Origin: Anseranas semipalmata
Taxonomy: Eukaryota; Chordata; Aves; Anseriformes; Anseranatidae
NCBI GenBank assembly: GCA_013399115.1
Contig: VXAA01005175.1
Coordinates: forward strand, 110,383 to 174,382
Direction: 5' to 3'
Length of the DNA stretch: 64,000 nt
Shown: positions 37,621-50,173 of the stretch, in pieces
How the letters are laid out: the number at the start of each line of letters is the position of its first letter
Numbering within the stretch: position 1 is the first letter of the stretch
The notes under the pieces: model-generated
Told to the model about the DNA's origin: nothing
Seen by the model: the letters and a program-made list of their open reading frames with translations, nothing else
Database searches by the model: none
Made by a program: the position numbers and the translations under genes

Positions 37621-40600
37621 TCTGTCTGGGTCATGGTAGGTGATTATTTTCTTCTGTCATACTTCTGCTCAACTTGTGACTTAAGCAAACATAAACAACT
37701 ACACTTATGAATTTTTTCAGTATTTTAAGATCTGTCTCAGATGTTCTTGCTGGCAAAGCTAATAAGTCATTGGCCATGCTTATGATGCCTACTCAAGTCC
37801 AGTTTGGAGTAAATTTAGTAAAGTTTGAACTATACTACTGGAGAAATTCCACATGTAGCGGAAATGTTTCAGTGGGGAATTAATGAATTTACTTTGCAAA
37901 GAACATGACAGATATAATCTACAATTCTCTCTTTTGTCCACAGATCAGTCAGCATACTGAGTTCCTATTTGTCAGCTGCTTCCATGTGTCATCTTTTCCT
38001 TTTTATTACTAAGGCATGTTAGCTTGTTACTTCAATTAAAAAAAAAAATTCACAGAAATATGGATTTCAACAGTTGTACTGGTGACATTTAATATCTCTA
38101 GAGTCTTTGTCATTGGTAAGTAAAAATTTTCTTAAATTTCTTCATGCAGAGAAAGTACAAAAAAACTCAGGAAAAAGTACACTCTGAAGAAATATGGGCT
38201 ATCTCTAGCTTTTTAATTAAATGTTTTGACATAGTTCTATAGTAGAAAAATAGTGAGGATGTTTTTGTTCATGGTAGTCTTGAGCATCACAGAACAGTTG
38301 ATCATTTAGTCCTCTGTCTGGTGCTTTTTTCCTGAGAGACGGAGACGATTGTGGTTGTCTCTCATATTTGCTTTCCAGATTCACACAGTAATGTGTGCAT
38401 CTTTTCTCAGACTCCCACTGAAGTCATGGGTCTTGTGATTTACAGTTTACAGCTACTAACTGCCATTTGAGTAGTTTACGCAAATGTGCTTAAACAGATG
38501 ACCTTTGCATAAAGTTTTGGAACATATCATTTCTTGTACTTACAAGGATAAACAGAAAAGATTCCAGTCACTGGAAAACCATATATTTTGTAAGAGCAAT
38601 ACATTTTTATAAAGCTCACATTTTTTTAGAAGATCATGGATATTCACTCATTTTGAAGATGATAGACAAGGTGTTGATTGTCTTCACTCACCTCAGTTGG
38701 CCTTACATTTGCATTATGGTCTCTTCTACAAAAGAAAGTTCAACCATATCTTTTTTGTAAGCTGTTCTGGTGTCTATTCAAACCTTTCCCAGGGGAAGCC
38801 TGTTGTAACTTCTTTCAGACTCTCAGACCTTTTTTGCAGCCTCTTTCTCACATTGTAATATTGTTGTCAACTTTCTCCTGTTTAAATTCCAAGCAGCTTT
38901 CTCAAAAGAAACTTGGTTAAGGTGGTTTGTCAAGATCTGATTTAACTGTTTATATCTTTAGTTGTATGCTAAGTTTTCATAGTAGACTGCTGTCCTTAGA
39001 CTGACAGATACAATTAAAAACCTGAAAGCCAAGTGAACGCATGAGACTATACTCTGTAAAAAACACTTTTGATGTTTGATGAATCAGCCAGAAACTGTAA
39101 GCTGTTATATCGAGATACCTTAAATCACCATGACTGCAAACAGTTATACTTTCTCCAGCTCAACAGGAGTTTTTATCCAGTTCACAATAATCAGAAAGCT
39201 TTATCTACTTTCACCTATTGTATTTACTGGGAAGGTGATAAAGGCTTCCTGCAAGATTAACTGTAACTCTGAAAGGGGAGGAAAAAAAAGTTCTTCAGCA
39301 CTTATTTTTCTTTTCCCTCTTTTTCCTTCTTTTCTTCTCTTTTTTCCTTTATTCTCTCTCCAGCAAAAAGACATTAACTATTTCCTTACTTATTTAACTT
39401 ATCCTAGTAAATGACACATGTTCATGAATTAAGAGGACATTCTGAAACCCTGCAATAATCTATAGGGTATCAGAAAAGTAGCTATAGTTTGATCCTTAGA
39501 TGTTACTTTAATCAAATTGTAGTTAGGGATCAAATCCACACTATGAAAATATTTGCTTCTGACATCTAATACATGGAAATGGGGAACTCTTCTGAGCTGT
39601 CTAGGAATTAAAGCTCTCACAGCCATCGAAGATGCCCAAAGCGTTTGCTTAGTCTGTTCTCTAATACATTAAAATTTACCAAGGTTTGCACAGCTACCTG
39701 ACTCACTGGCAGAAATCTGTTGTAGGGCTCCCACAGAAATACTGCTCAGCTTTAGCGCAGTGTTGGTGTGCCAGTTAATCATATCTGTCAAAATACTTCT
39801 CTTCCCTGGAGAGCATGTTAGCACAGTAAAAGAGCAGATATTGCTTTTTGTTGCCTCTAGGGCTGTTTCTGTTAAGTCAAATGAGTATGCAATTCAACAC
39901 CTTTTAACCTCTGTCCTCCTCAGAGGCTCTGTGACAACATGTAGGCAGTTTCCAGCGTAGCTAATCTGACTTTTCCACCAACTTTTTACCTTTTAAGTGG
40001 CTTTCACTGGTCTCTCCTACTCCTCAGTCTTTGGTCATGGCTGAAACAGAATTCTGATACATATTGATTGTTCCCGATTTGTGCTGTCAGACATCCCTTT
40101 GCCATTAGAAGTGTGACTGTGTGATGATCTATGTTATCATAATGTTTGAAGCTACCATAGGAAATAACTCATACACAGTGATGGTAGTTCTCTAGAATTT
40201 CCCTGAAGATACATATTCAGCAGTAAACCCTAGCTGAATAAGCCTTTTTCTGGGCATCATTAGTACTTCAGTGATGGTCCTAAATTAATGCATTCCTAGA
40301 TGTGCTGGTTGCTATAACAAAAGTTAATTTCATATCCAGAATGGTCGCATACTGTGATAGTTTGATTCTTAATGTTTTCAGGGTTAAGTGATACAAGTCA
40401 TCTGTTTTACATCCTGCACTACAATTCTAACTTCTTTTTAACATTTCTTTTTAGTAATATGAAAGATTACTTTCAAGTCCCCAGCTGTTTTCTAGCTGTT
40501 GGTGTCTAGAGTTATTACAAACCTTTCAACAGTTCTTCATATCCACTATTCATGTCATCATTGGTAGTAGCCATACTGTATTAGTCACTCCTAATTTGTC

Positions 40601-41871
40601 TTTGATGCTTTGCTTAGGTAACTCTTCTAGTGACCTTTTCTCAACTTTGTTTGTTAACATCACCTGGCATGGGTCCTGCATGGGAGGCAGCTTGCTTGTA
40701 CCACAGACAGGTGCAGTTTGTTATTTATTGAAACTACTTTACTTGGACTCAGGTTCTTGAAATATTTCATTTGAAGTAAAGGAATAGCCTTGTGGTAGTA
40801 AATTAACTTTTAAGGCTAATTAATACATTTAAGGAAACTAATTTCTGCTTTTATGTCAGTAGCTATGATGACTGAATCCTATGCACTTATGTAGTATATT
40901 ATCTTCCTTCCCCACAGATTTCCCTGTTAAACCACTTGCAGATGAATATATCTTGCAGAATTCACTCATAAATTGTCAGGAGTGAGAGATCTGTTCTTGC
41001 ATTACCAGGGTTAGTAACTTACAAACAATGTGCCTGGTAAATGGAAATGTGTGGGTTGTCATTTCTGCCACTAAATCATATACCAGATTCTCTTTTTAGA
41101 GAGGACAGTAGTTCTTGCCTTATTTCCACTACTTAAGTGAGAGGGAAACCTTTTTCACCTACTGTAATTCCCATTTATAATAACCAGATCATGCACTGGA
41201 GTTATTACTTTCAAATGCAACAACACAAACGCGCATCCTGAGCTTCCCTCATGTAGGGCACACAGAAGCACTGTACTCTTTCCAGAGAGAAACATGGTAT
41301 CAAAGCAAGACTAAAATTAAAGGTATTGGAACGTATTATCAATATTAGCTAGCATTTACAGTATAGATAAAAGTTAATGGCACTGATTCTTAAACTGTTT
41401 TTGAGACACTGATTGTTTGGACAAGTTTTATAGATAAACATAAACTAAAACACTAGAAGGCAGAAAAATAGAATCTTTTGTTTTATAAACAGACTGTTTT
41501 TTAAAGGAAATGGTATATTTTGGAGATAAGACAATTATTCTTAAAACTGGCAAATTTGTTTTAAGAGCAAAATTACCCTAACTCCATACTGCTTACATGG
41601 GTGTCTTATATCTTTTTGCCTTTGTTGCTCTACCTCTCCTTATGATCAATGATTTCTGCCACAATTGCAATGACCTTTGTGGTGTGCAGTAAGTGTCAGA
41701 TCCACAGAGAACTTCAAATAATTCTATGGATACAAGCTTCTGAGATGATGGTGTTAGTTATTATTTTCAATTTCAGTAACTGACATATTTGTCACTTGGA
41801 GACTGTACTGACATATACATTCTAAGAAAAAATGAAATCTTATTAACAACGCTTTAAAACAATCTGTCTTT
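37621..41871. other. AT-rich DNA, no gene recognised
   Basis: No exon, RNA gene or mobile element is recognised over about 4.2 kb. A polypyrimidine-rich stretch lies at 39307-39360 (C, T with few breaks). Open frames are under 95 codons and unremarkable. Confidence 0.5.
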
Positions 41872-41873
41872 AT

Positions 41874-42531
41874 TGGGTTTATGTGGGAAGGATTTGGTAG
41901 CAGGGGAGTTGCAGGGGTAGCCTCTGAGAAGAGCCCAGCAGCTGCCCCATGTCAGATCAGAGCCAGCTCCAGCCGGCTCCAAAAGGGACCCATCGCTGGC
42001 CAGAGCTGAGCCAATGATGCTGGTTGTGCCTCTGGGAGAGTAGAGTTAAGGAAGGGAAAAAACTGCTGTGCCACAGCAGCTGGGAGAGAGGAGTGAGAAA
42101 CAGTCCTGCAGGCACCCAGATCAGTGCAGAAGGAGAGCAGGAGGTGCTCTGGGTGCTGCAGCAGAAGTTCCCCTGCAGCCCGTGGAGAGGCCCATGGTGG
42201 AACAGATAAGCTACTGACTGCAGCCCCCGTTCCCTGTCCCACTGTGTTGCTTGGGAGGGGTGGATGGGGGAGGTAGAAGAGGGTGGATGGGGGAGGATGT
42301 TTTTAGTTTGCTTGTAGTTTTTCACTGTTCTAGTCCGCTAGTGATAGGGAGATTAACATAATTTATTATGTATGCTGAGTTTGTTTTGCCCTTGACAATA
42401 ATTGGTGGCTGATCTTCCTGTCCTTATCTCAACCCTTGAGCCTTTTTCATCATATTTTCTTCCCCTTTTTTTTGAGGAAGGGGAGTGAGAGAGAGGTTGT
42501 GGTGGAGTCCCAGCAGGGTAAAACCACCACA
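41874..42531 (+). mobile_element. solo LTR of a second avian endogenous retrovirus family, plus strand
   Basis: A GC-rich 0.65-kb block in AT-rich DNA shows the landmark phrases of a common avian ERV LTR: GGGTTTATGTGGGAAGGATT at the left, a CCAGCCGGCTCCAAAAGGGA-type phrase at 41970-41989, CAGCAGCTGGGAGAGAGGAG near 42073-42092, TTTGTTTTGCCCTTGACAAT at about 42381-42400, and ACCACCACA at the right end (42523-42531). The plus orientation follows from the order of these blocks in the family. The TATA and polyadenylation words look eroded. The TSD is not clear: the five bases on each side do not match, although ATTGGGTT occurs at 41872-41879 and again at 42541-42548. No internal retroviral genes flank it. 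Ends are approximate. Confidence 0.7.
42258..42296 (+). repeat. 16-bp G-rich direct repeat inside the LTR
   Basis: GGGTGGATGGGGGAGG occurs at 42258-42273 and again, identically, at 42281-42296, with a 7-bp spacer. Together the two copies supply at least four G3+ runs, so the plus strand is a G-quadruplex candidate. Confidence 0.9.
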
Positions 42532-44287
42532 CCATCAGTCATTGGGTTATATTATTTATGTTTTCAAATATATAGATATTTATTTTCAAAAATTAAAATA
42601 CAAAATGAATTATATCAGAAAGTTACACTTTTCATTCTGTCTTAACCAACTGCAAATGGGAGCCTTTCAGAACTCTATAAAAATACTGCAACAGATTTGA
42701 AGCAGAAATCTATTATCAGCTATATACTGTAAATTCTTAAACTTTAATTAGTTATACATTTCAAAATAAAATGTACATTCACATGATTAATTATCAAACC
42801 ACTTATTTTTCTAGTAGTCTCAAGGTTAAAACTATTCCATGGTACAATGCAAATTCCTCCAAAGTTTGATTCAGTGGATACTCTGCTTATATTGAATTGT
42901 ACACAGTAGACCAATAAAAGCAATCTGATTGATCTATCTTGTTATGGTTTTGATGACTTCTAAAGCTCTAGCTATAAAATAAGCTAACTGGAAAATCAAA
43001 CTTTTAGTGACCTCTGAGGACTCTTCATCAGGCAGGTTGGTCTAAATCACATTACTTTAAATATACATAGTACACTCACAACACATTTTACGTAACAAAT
43101 ATTGACTATTTGTGAATAGCCTTCCTCTTCTGTTGAATGTGAAGCCTGTTAAGTAAAAGGCTCCAAGTAGCTGGGAGCAAGCCTTTAAAAATTTAGTGTT
43201 TGGGTAATAAAATCTTCAGAGAGGCTACACACCTGCAAACCCTAGTTTGTCAATATTCTGAGGTTTTCCATAACTGTATGCTACCCCTGTATCTTATTTT
43301 GTTAATTTATTAGTTACTGGTTTTTATAATGAGAATCTGGACCTCCAGAGTTGAAAAGACCGTCTTCTGTAGTCAACACAACTACAAGGATTGCTCTGGG
43401 AAGAAGAGAACAATTTTATTGTTTCTGGTCAGAGGAAAATGAATCTATGGATTTGTATTATTTCAAAAATTATCTTCTCTGTATTTAGAAATAACACTTG
43501 TGAATCAGAGCCATAATCTTCTATCAAAATCATCAATAACAAGTTTAGCTATATAAGTTACTTGTGTGCTTACTATAAATATATCTGAACACTTTAGTTG
43601 CAAGTACTTGAAATCAACCCAGAGACTTACTGTTAAGTTTTTGCTTTGTGATCAGATGGTAAAAGATGTTTCTTGAGAGTTTTAATAATCTTGCTCAAAG
43701 CTGAAAGTGTAAACTTGTTTATTCCATTTCCAAATACAGCTTTGAAATATTTTGACTAAAGGACTAATTCACAAAGTTATTGGGTGTTCTTGGTAAGTCT
43801 GGCTTGATTTGTAATTGAGACTTTATATTTTCTGCAGTTTCTACTTAAAGAACTAATGAGCTGTCTTTAAAGTATTGAAACTGATTTAGGATTTGTTAAG
43901 TGAACCTATATCTCACTCGTTTTAATTTGAAGAAACAAAACACATTGATTTGTTAAAATTCAAGTGCATTTATTCATTCGGGTTAATCCTGAGGTGTTAG
44001 ATTTTTTTTTTTTTACAGTGGTGATAACACACTTCATCCTTTCTGTGCTATAAATGTATCCTTCTGGTGAAACAAAGTCCACCAAACAGCTACCAGGACA
44101 GGGAAGGGAGGGAATTTTCACTTGAAGTACTGTTAGAGGATGTAGTCAAACTGCCATTTTCTTCATAACAGGTAACTTGGTGTAGAGGTTACTGGCCTTA
44201 CACCATTAATGCTTCCTGAATTTATTTTGTTCTGAAAAATTTATTTAAAAATAAGTTAAACCCCACATTCTGTAACTTGTCAAAATT
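42532..44287. other. AT-rich DNA, nothing recognised
   Basis: No gene, RNA or repeat is recognised, apart from a T run at about 44002-44014. Confidence 0.5.
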
Positions 44288-44930
44288 GCAGATCAAGAGT
44301 CTAGCGAAAATGCTCTTGCACTTCAGAATTGCTATGAAGAGCCTGTTGTCTCCTGCTTATCCTGCAGAATTTCTGCTTTATCATCCCTGGTCCTCTACCT
44401 GTTAGTGCAGAGCGTCGGCTTCCTGCAAGTTGTGCTGCTGCCACCCTGTCCTCCAGAAAAGCAGAGGGACGTTGCAATGTTGGATGCTGGATAGCCACAC
44501 CTTGCCCTAGGAATTTTGTGTGGGTTGAGGCCTCTGACCTTGGGGTTACTGTAGATAATGCAGGAGTGCCATCACTGTGCACCTGTGGTGCCACCATCAT
44601 TGTGCCAGCTCTAGCAGTAAGATGCAGAACTGAGTAAACCATTTGGGACACCAAATGGCCTTACTGGTTGATGTGCAGCCTTAACTGCCAGGTTTCTGCC
44701 TACCCATCCTGCTGCTAGTGCTTCTGGGTGCTGGCACTCTCATGTTAGTTAAATTAAGAAACGGGGTACAACCTTGCTGCTCCCTCACTGGCATTTCTTA
44801 ATGGACTGGCAATTTCTTGCTTCTGGCTCCAGCTGCAGTTCACACACTGTGAATGCTGTGCCTGACACACCTCTCTCTGTGCTATGTGTACCAAACAGGA
44901 TGACATAGCTGGTCCAGAGAAGTTATTCAG
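44288..44930 (-). other. GC-richer island with coding-like minus-strand frames, unidentified
   Basis: Composition is clearly more GC-rich than on either side. A minus-strand frame of 117 codons (44301-44654, start-like codon TTG) is followed upstream, in shifted frames, by further stop-poor sequence rich in P, S, R and A (44655-44930), as if one longer frame had been broken by indels. I do not recognise a protein. A decayed retrocopy, an unrecognised LTR/ERV fragment or an untranslated exon are all possible. No poly(A), TSD or splice evidence was seen. Confidence 0.25.
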
Positions 44931-46799
44931 TTGTTAATAACCATTTTTGGTTATTGGTGCTATTTTGTTTAAGTAAAATCGTTTCGAGTAAGTAGCTTCT
45001 TTTCACTTGTTTTTAAATAACATAGGTACACCTAGCAAGTCATTTACAAAATTAAATGCGTTGTAATATTAGTGTCCGATGAAAATTCAACAAACGTGCT
45101 ACAGGACCTGAACTGTCATATTTACAGTTGATTGGTAGGATATAGGCATGGACCAGAGCAGGCCATACTCCCTGCTGAGTACCTCTGCTTGTACCATGTT
45201 ACTTGAAAACCAACTATTTCAAAAAAGTTGCAACTGTTTCTAATGCTTAAAGAATTTTCTTTTTGGATAGTTTCTTAGACTTTTCTTATTTCAAATGAGT
45301 ACTTTAAGAATTGTGTTTGTTTTTATTTCCCCTAATGTGACTCGTATTTAAAAGCATCAGGAAACCTCTGGCAAGAGTTAAATGATTAAGAACCATCTCT
45401 TTCAAAGGGTAGTCAGCTTCCTTGTTTTTTCAATAGGTGTAAAGCCAAACTTACCTGGGACAAGATGCTTCTTTTGATCTATATTTTCAAGAGATGAAGA
45501 CAATTGAAAGGAACTGACAATGATTATGTTAGAAAACACTAATCTGTATTTTGATCTTATTGAGTAAATGGAAGAAAAAAATCAGTCTAAATAAAGGAAC
45601 ATGAAACATGAAGATAGTGTATGTTTCAACTTCACTAAAATAAGGGAATATGAAAATCATGTGTAACAGATCATTCATTGTAGAACTGCCTGAGGAAAGT
45701 GTTACTCTTCAGCCTAACTTAAAAAGAAATTTTTATTTTGAAGAACGTTGAAAATGTCATGGTACAATTTTTTTTTTTATCTGACAGTTTGTTCAATCAA
45801 GTCTTTCCTTTATCACCTCTTCAAAAGAAGCTTGATATTTCAACTATGTTTAAGTAAAATCTAAGTTAAGAAAACAGCAATGGCTAACCTGGGCCATGCT
45901 GAAGTGTTCATCCTAGTCCAGATTTCCATCTCTAGCAAAAGTCACTAGGGAATGTTAGTAGGAGCAGAACAAGAACAGAATGAAACTTTCCCTCCAGCTC
46001 CTGGCAATCAGTAGTTCAGGGCTTTTATGCTAGATATAGTATTTCCATTGGTCTGGATAGATTGATTTGATAGGTCATGATGGAAATTTGTTCCATGACT
46101 TTGTCTACATCATTTATGAGGACTTCATGACTTTGGGGCAACTAAAAAGTCCTGTGACAATCAGATTCATATTCTAGTTGCAGTTTATATAAAAAGTATC
46201 ACTTTGTTTCAATTCTAGTGTCATAGGGTTGGGCCTCCTATTTTTTGTGTTTTAAGAAGTAATGAATTCTAAGTCACCTTCTTCACTTGATACAAATATC
46301 TGAGACAAATATGTATTAAATCTTTTTATCCAAACCAACTCCTATAATGTTATATGGTTCAAAAATAAAAAAGCACTGAATTTATGCAAGGAAGGCAATT
46401 TTATAATTACTGTGATAAATTAGCTACCAATTTACTTGTTATATCTCATCAAATTCAATTTTATCTATGAAGAATAAATGCTGTAGTTTGGGAAGTATGG
46501 CCATTTTTCCTTACATCTGTGTGTGAGGTTGAATCTATTGAATCTGTGCTTTAATGGCAAAACCAGTAGTTAACTGCAAGGGATTTGTCCAGAATCCTAC
46601 TTGATTGATAAAAGTTTTAAATTTATAATGTCTCCACCTAAATAATGCAAAATTCAATATATTCATGAGATATATGGAATTAAAATGATGCAATCAATGC
46701 ATCTGCCCTATGCCTCACTTTCTGTGTGCACATGTGAGACAAAGATGAAACGCAGCTCTACTTGATTCATTAGATTATATTGCTTTTCTCCTCTCCCTG
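44931..46799. other. AT-rich DNA, nothing recognised
   Basis: No gene, RNA or mobile element is recognised. A T11 run lies at about 45769-45779. Confidence 0.5.
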
Positions 46800-47029
46800 A
46801 TGTGGCAGTTTCTGCTAGTTGGTGTTCTTTAAATGCTTCCTGGGCTGGCTATAGCAGAAATCCTCTGGCAAAGGGGGTCTTTAGGATATCTCAGCTGTCG
46901 TCTGTATCTGGTCATGCTTCACTTCTGGAGTATTCCTCAACATCTGGCCCTCCATTTGAGACCAATATGCTTCCAGACCTTGAATGCTTTGGAATTTGCC
47001 TGCAAAAAAAAAAAAAAAAAAAAAAAAAA
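46800..47029 (+). other. GC-richer segment ending in a run of 26 A
   Basis: About 200 bp of GC-richer sequence ends in A26 at 47004-47029, 31 bases before the 3' end of a minus-strand CR1. The arrangement resembles the 3' end of a reverse-transcribed RNA. However, no AATAAA-type signal lies in the 30 bases before the A run, and no direct repeats flanking the segment were found. It could equally be unique sequence with an expanded A tract. Confidence 0.3.
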
Positions 47030-47060
47030 TTACTTTTCCTACCAGCAGCACCTTCATAAG

Positions 47061-47855
47061 CAGAATCATAGAATGATAGAATATCCTGAGTTGGAAAGGA
47101 CACACAAGAATCATCGAGTCCAACTCCTGGCTCCACACAGGTCTACCCAAAAATCCGAATTCAGACCATGTGTCTGAGAGCATAGTCCAAACGCTTCTTA
47201 AACTCTGACAGGCTTGGTGCCGTGACTACATCCCTGGGGAGCCTGTTCCAGTGCACGACCACCCTCTCGGTGAAGAACAGTTTCCTGATATCCAACCTGA
47301 ACCTCCCCTGTTGCAGCTTGACTCCATTCCCTTGGGTCCTATCGCTGGTCACCAGAGAGAATAGATCAGTGCCTGCCCCTCCACTTCCCCTTGTGAGGAA
47401 GCTGTAGACTGTGGTGAGGTCTCCCCTCAGCCTTCTCTTTTCCAGGCTGAACAAACCAAGTGACCTCAGCTGCTCCTAATATGTCTTCCCTTCACCATCT
47501 TGGTAGCCCTTCTCTGGACACTCTCCAATAGTTTCACATCCTTTTTGTACTGTGGTGCCCAAAACTGCACACAGCACTTGAGGTGAGGCCGCACCAGCAC
47601 AGGGCAGAGTGGGACAATCCCTTCCTTCCACCGGCTGGGCAATGCCGTACCTGATGCACCCCAGGATATGGTTGGCCCTCCTGGCTGCCAGGGCACGCTG
47701 CTGGCTCATGTTCAACTTGCTATCAACCAAAACCACCAGATCCCTTTCTGTGGGGCTGCTCTCCAGCATCTCACCCCCCAGTCTGTACATGAAGCCAGGG
47801 TTGCCCCTTCCCAGGTGCAGGACCCGGCACTTGCTCTTGTTGAACTTCATACAGC
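47061..47855 (-). mobile_element. CR1 LINE, 5'-truncated 3' portion, minus strand
   Basis: On the minus strand this is the last ~0.8 kb of CR1: the RT C-terminal region, the end of ORF2, the 3' UTR and the short terminal ATTCTATG-type repeats (47061-47085). Two long open pieces remain, 47476-47850 (with KFNKSKCRVLHLGRGNPG, the typical CR1 RT thumb sequence) and 47161-47454 (with [18 protein letters not shown] and [17 protein letters not shown], the CR1 C-terminus). They are in different frames near 47460-47480, so there is at least one frameshift. The 3' phrase CCAACTCAGGATATTCTATC (as read on its strand) is that of the C/F-like CR1 subtypes, different from the other copies in this window. 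It is the least eroded copy here. 5' truncation near 47855 is the usual LINE outcome. Confidence 0.95.
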
Positions 47856-47861
47856 TGGTAA

Positions 47862-50116
47862 GAGGTGATGAATGTGAATGCAACTGAGGTGTAACTATTT
47901 TACTTGAGGTGGAACAGACCAAGTACAAAGACTGCTTGCAACAATAGTTTTGGGAGGAGTAAGTTTGTCCTGCTCAGTTCAATTAGAGTAGTAACTTTAA
48001 AGCCTTATGATTATTCAAATGACAAATTAGCCATTTTTCTGCTAATCAGAGCATTCAAAGAGAGCAGGAATAATGATAGCTCATAGATTTGCATTCAAAA
48101 TCTGCATGGAAGGAAGAATTCAATTGCTTGATGGAGATCTGAAAAATTGATTGTGGTGTGTTGTTTGGTGTCTGTGGTTGACAAAGCATGTGTTTATGAG
48201 GTCTTGGAAAGCAACTGCAATGCTTTTGTCTGTAAGCTACTGCATAATTTCTGCAGCAAAGAAATGTTCTTCTGTTGGGAGGAATAATGTAGTTTTTTTC
48301 TGATGTCAAATTCTGGTTCCATAAAACCGAAATTTGAGAACTGTGAACTACCATTTTCCCTGTAGCACTCTTGTTTACTCCACAATCAAGTAAGTGAAGC
48401 CTAAAATGTTTAATGCTGTGTTTTAAAAGTGCATTCTGGTGAAAATATACATAGTCTGAGTATGACTTATCAAAGGGACATTGGATGGGAGAAGGTGAGG
48501 GAGATAATGAAATTATAGAGTATTATTATTTGAAAGGGTTGTATGACTCATGCAGATTCCATTTAGAATTCTTATTTTAGAAGGCAAGATTTTTTATGAT
48601 TGAGGGTGAGTTACTTAACACTAAGTTTGAGGGTTTATTTTTCAAAACATTTTACTCACTGTAAGAAATGTTAAGTGCCCAACTCCCTTATAAACAATTG
48701 GTTTTCACCACAATTTTGACAGAAAATAGAAATTTAAAGGTCTGTCATAACATTTTAACTCTGCCAATATACACAGCTGTAGCTGTTTGCAAGTTAGGAC
48801 TTCACCTTGTACAGAGGAGCCTAATGTTTACATGAAAAGAGTATACTACAGGCAGATAAGCAGGCTAAAGCTACATAGAACAAAACAAAAGTAATCATTG
48901 AAAACCAAAGCCATGAACATACAACACCAAGAATAGTTATTGCTGTGTTTGCAAAAGCCACATATGCAAGATATGCTTATTTCTTACAAGTTTTATCTTG
49001 ACTGAGGTGAACGTTAAAATACCTAAATTTTATCGAACTATACCCAATATCCTTTCCATAATGTTTTAAAAGTCAGATACTTTCTTAGGCAATTAAATGA
49101 ATTCAAGAGGCATAATCCAGTGGAGTGAAATAAGGTTTCTAAATATAATCATCCTGAAAGAAATGGACACTGGGAATTGAACAATGTTTTCAGTCAGTGT
49201 GTCATTGACTAGTTTTCATGAAAAGTGGTAAAAACAAACCACTAAACCAATTAAAATACAGAATGGAGAAAAACATTTGCTTCGTGCTTAAACTCATCTA
49301 TAATTACTTTCAGGGTCCATAGTTTTCCTATGCCAGAATCACATTTTCAGAGAACAATAAAATAGTCAATTTTGAATCTTATAGTAAACACATCATTTTA
49401 AATTTTAAGCACAAAATCATTTCTGAAATAGGCCTTTTTCTTTTCTTCCTCTCCCCTCAGACTTTTCATGAAAAGGGAATTACATCCTTTTTCTTCTTTG
49501 CAATAAGATTTTTTTTTTTTTTTAAATCAATGATGAGGACTGTCACAACTTTGGTTTTATTGATTTGTAACTTCCAATAGATAAGAGTTGAAGCAATTAC
49601 AATGTGCTCTTAGATGACATGGATTTTTATTTTTCTGTGTAAATCCACAAAGGTAGAGTTGAGGGTCTGCATGTCTGTGTGTGAAAATGTGGTAAACTAG
49701 TTATGAAAGTGAAAGCAATGATTATATATCTACGTATGTTTTCTGCTGGACCATTCCGCACTGCTAGAATTTGTTCAGTTTCATTTAGGGAACACTTTTA
49801 CAACCTCCAATAGAAATCAGTATGTTATTAAAACAGTCACATTGCAGAGAATGCTGTAAGTTGAGATTTATTTCTAGAAACTTTTTTAAACTAGAGTTTC
49901 ACTCCCCCCCCCGCCCCACAAATACTCTGTAAAGTCATACAGGAGATGCCAGATATTTAGAAATATCAATATTGCAAAGACACACAACTCTCCTGCTGTG
50001 GCACAAAGGCACACAGAGAAAAACCAATGAACAGTGCAGCTAAAAACTTTAGGTTCATTTAAGTTTAATATGCTCAGAATTTGTAGATTTTATAAAAGAA
50101 GCAACAGACAAAGGCA

Positions 50117-50118
<2 letters not shown>
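47862..50118. other. AT-rich DNA, nothing recognised
   Basis: No gene or RNA is recognised. A T run lies at 49509-49523 and a C8 run within CCCCCCCCGCCCC near 49904-49917. Other frames are random-looking. Confidence 0.5.

Positions 50119-50173
<55 letters not shown>
50119..50173 (+). repeat. homopolymer run of 55 T
   Basis: Fifty-five consecutive T are flanked by AAAGGCATC and CATGTCTATAG. It is the longest homopolymer in the window. Read on the minus strand it would be a poly(A) tail, but no AATAAA lies within the 30 bases on the far side and CR1 does not leave poly(A) tails. The true length may differ from the assembled one. Confidence 0.95.

Noticed and set aside
41957..42325. Minus-strand frame of about 120 codons
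   Set aside because: It lies wholly inside the GC-rich LTR and is antisense to it, a by-product of composition.
47222..47887. Plus-strand frames of 60-90 codons over the CR1
   Set aside because: These are antisense shadows of the CR1 reading frame on the minus strand.
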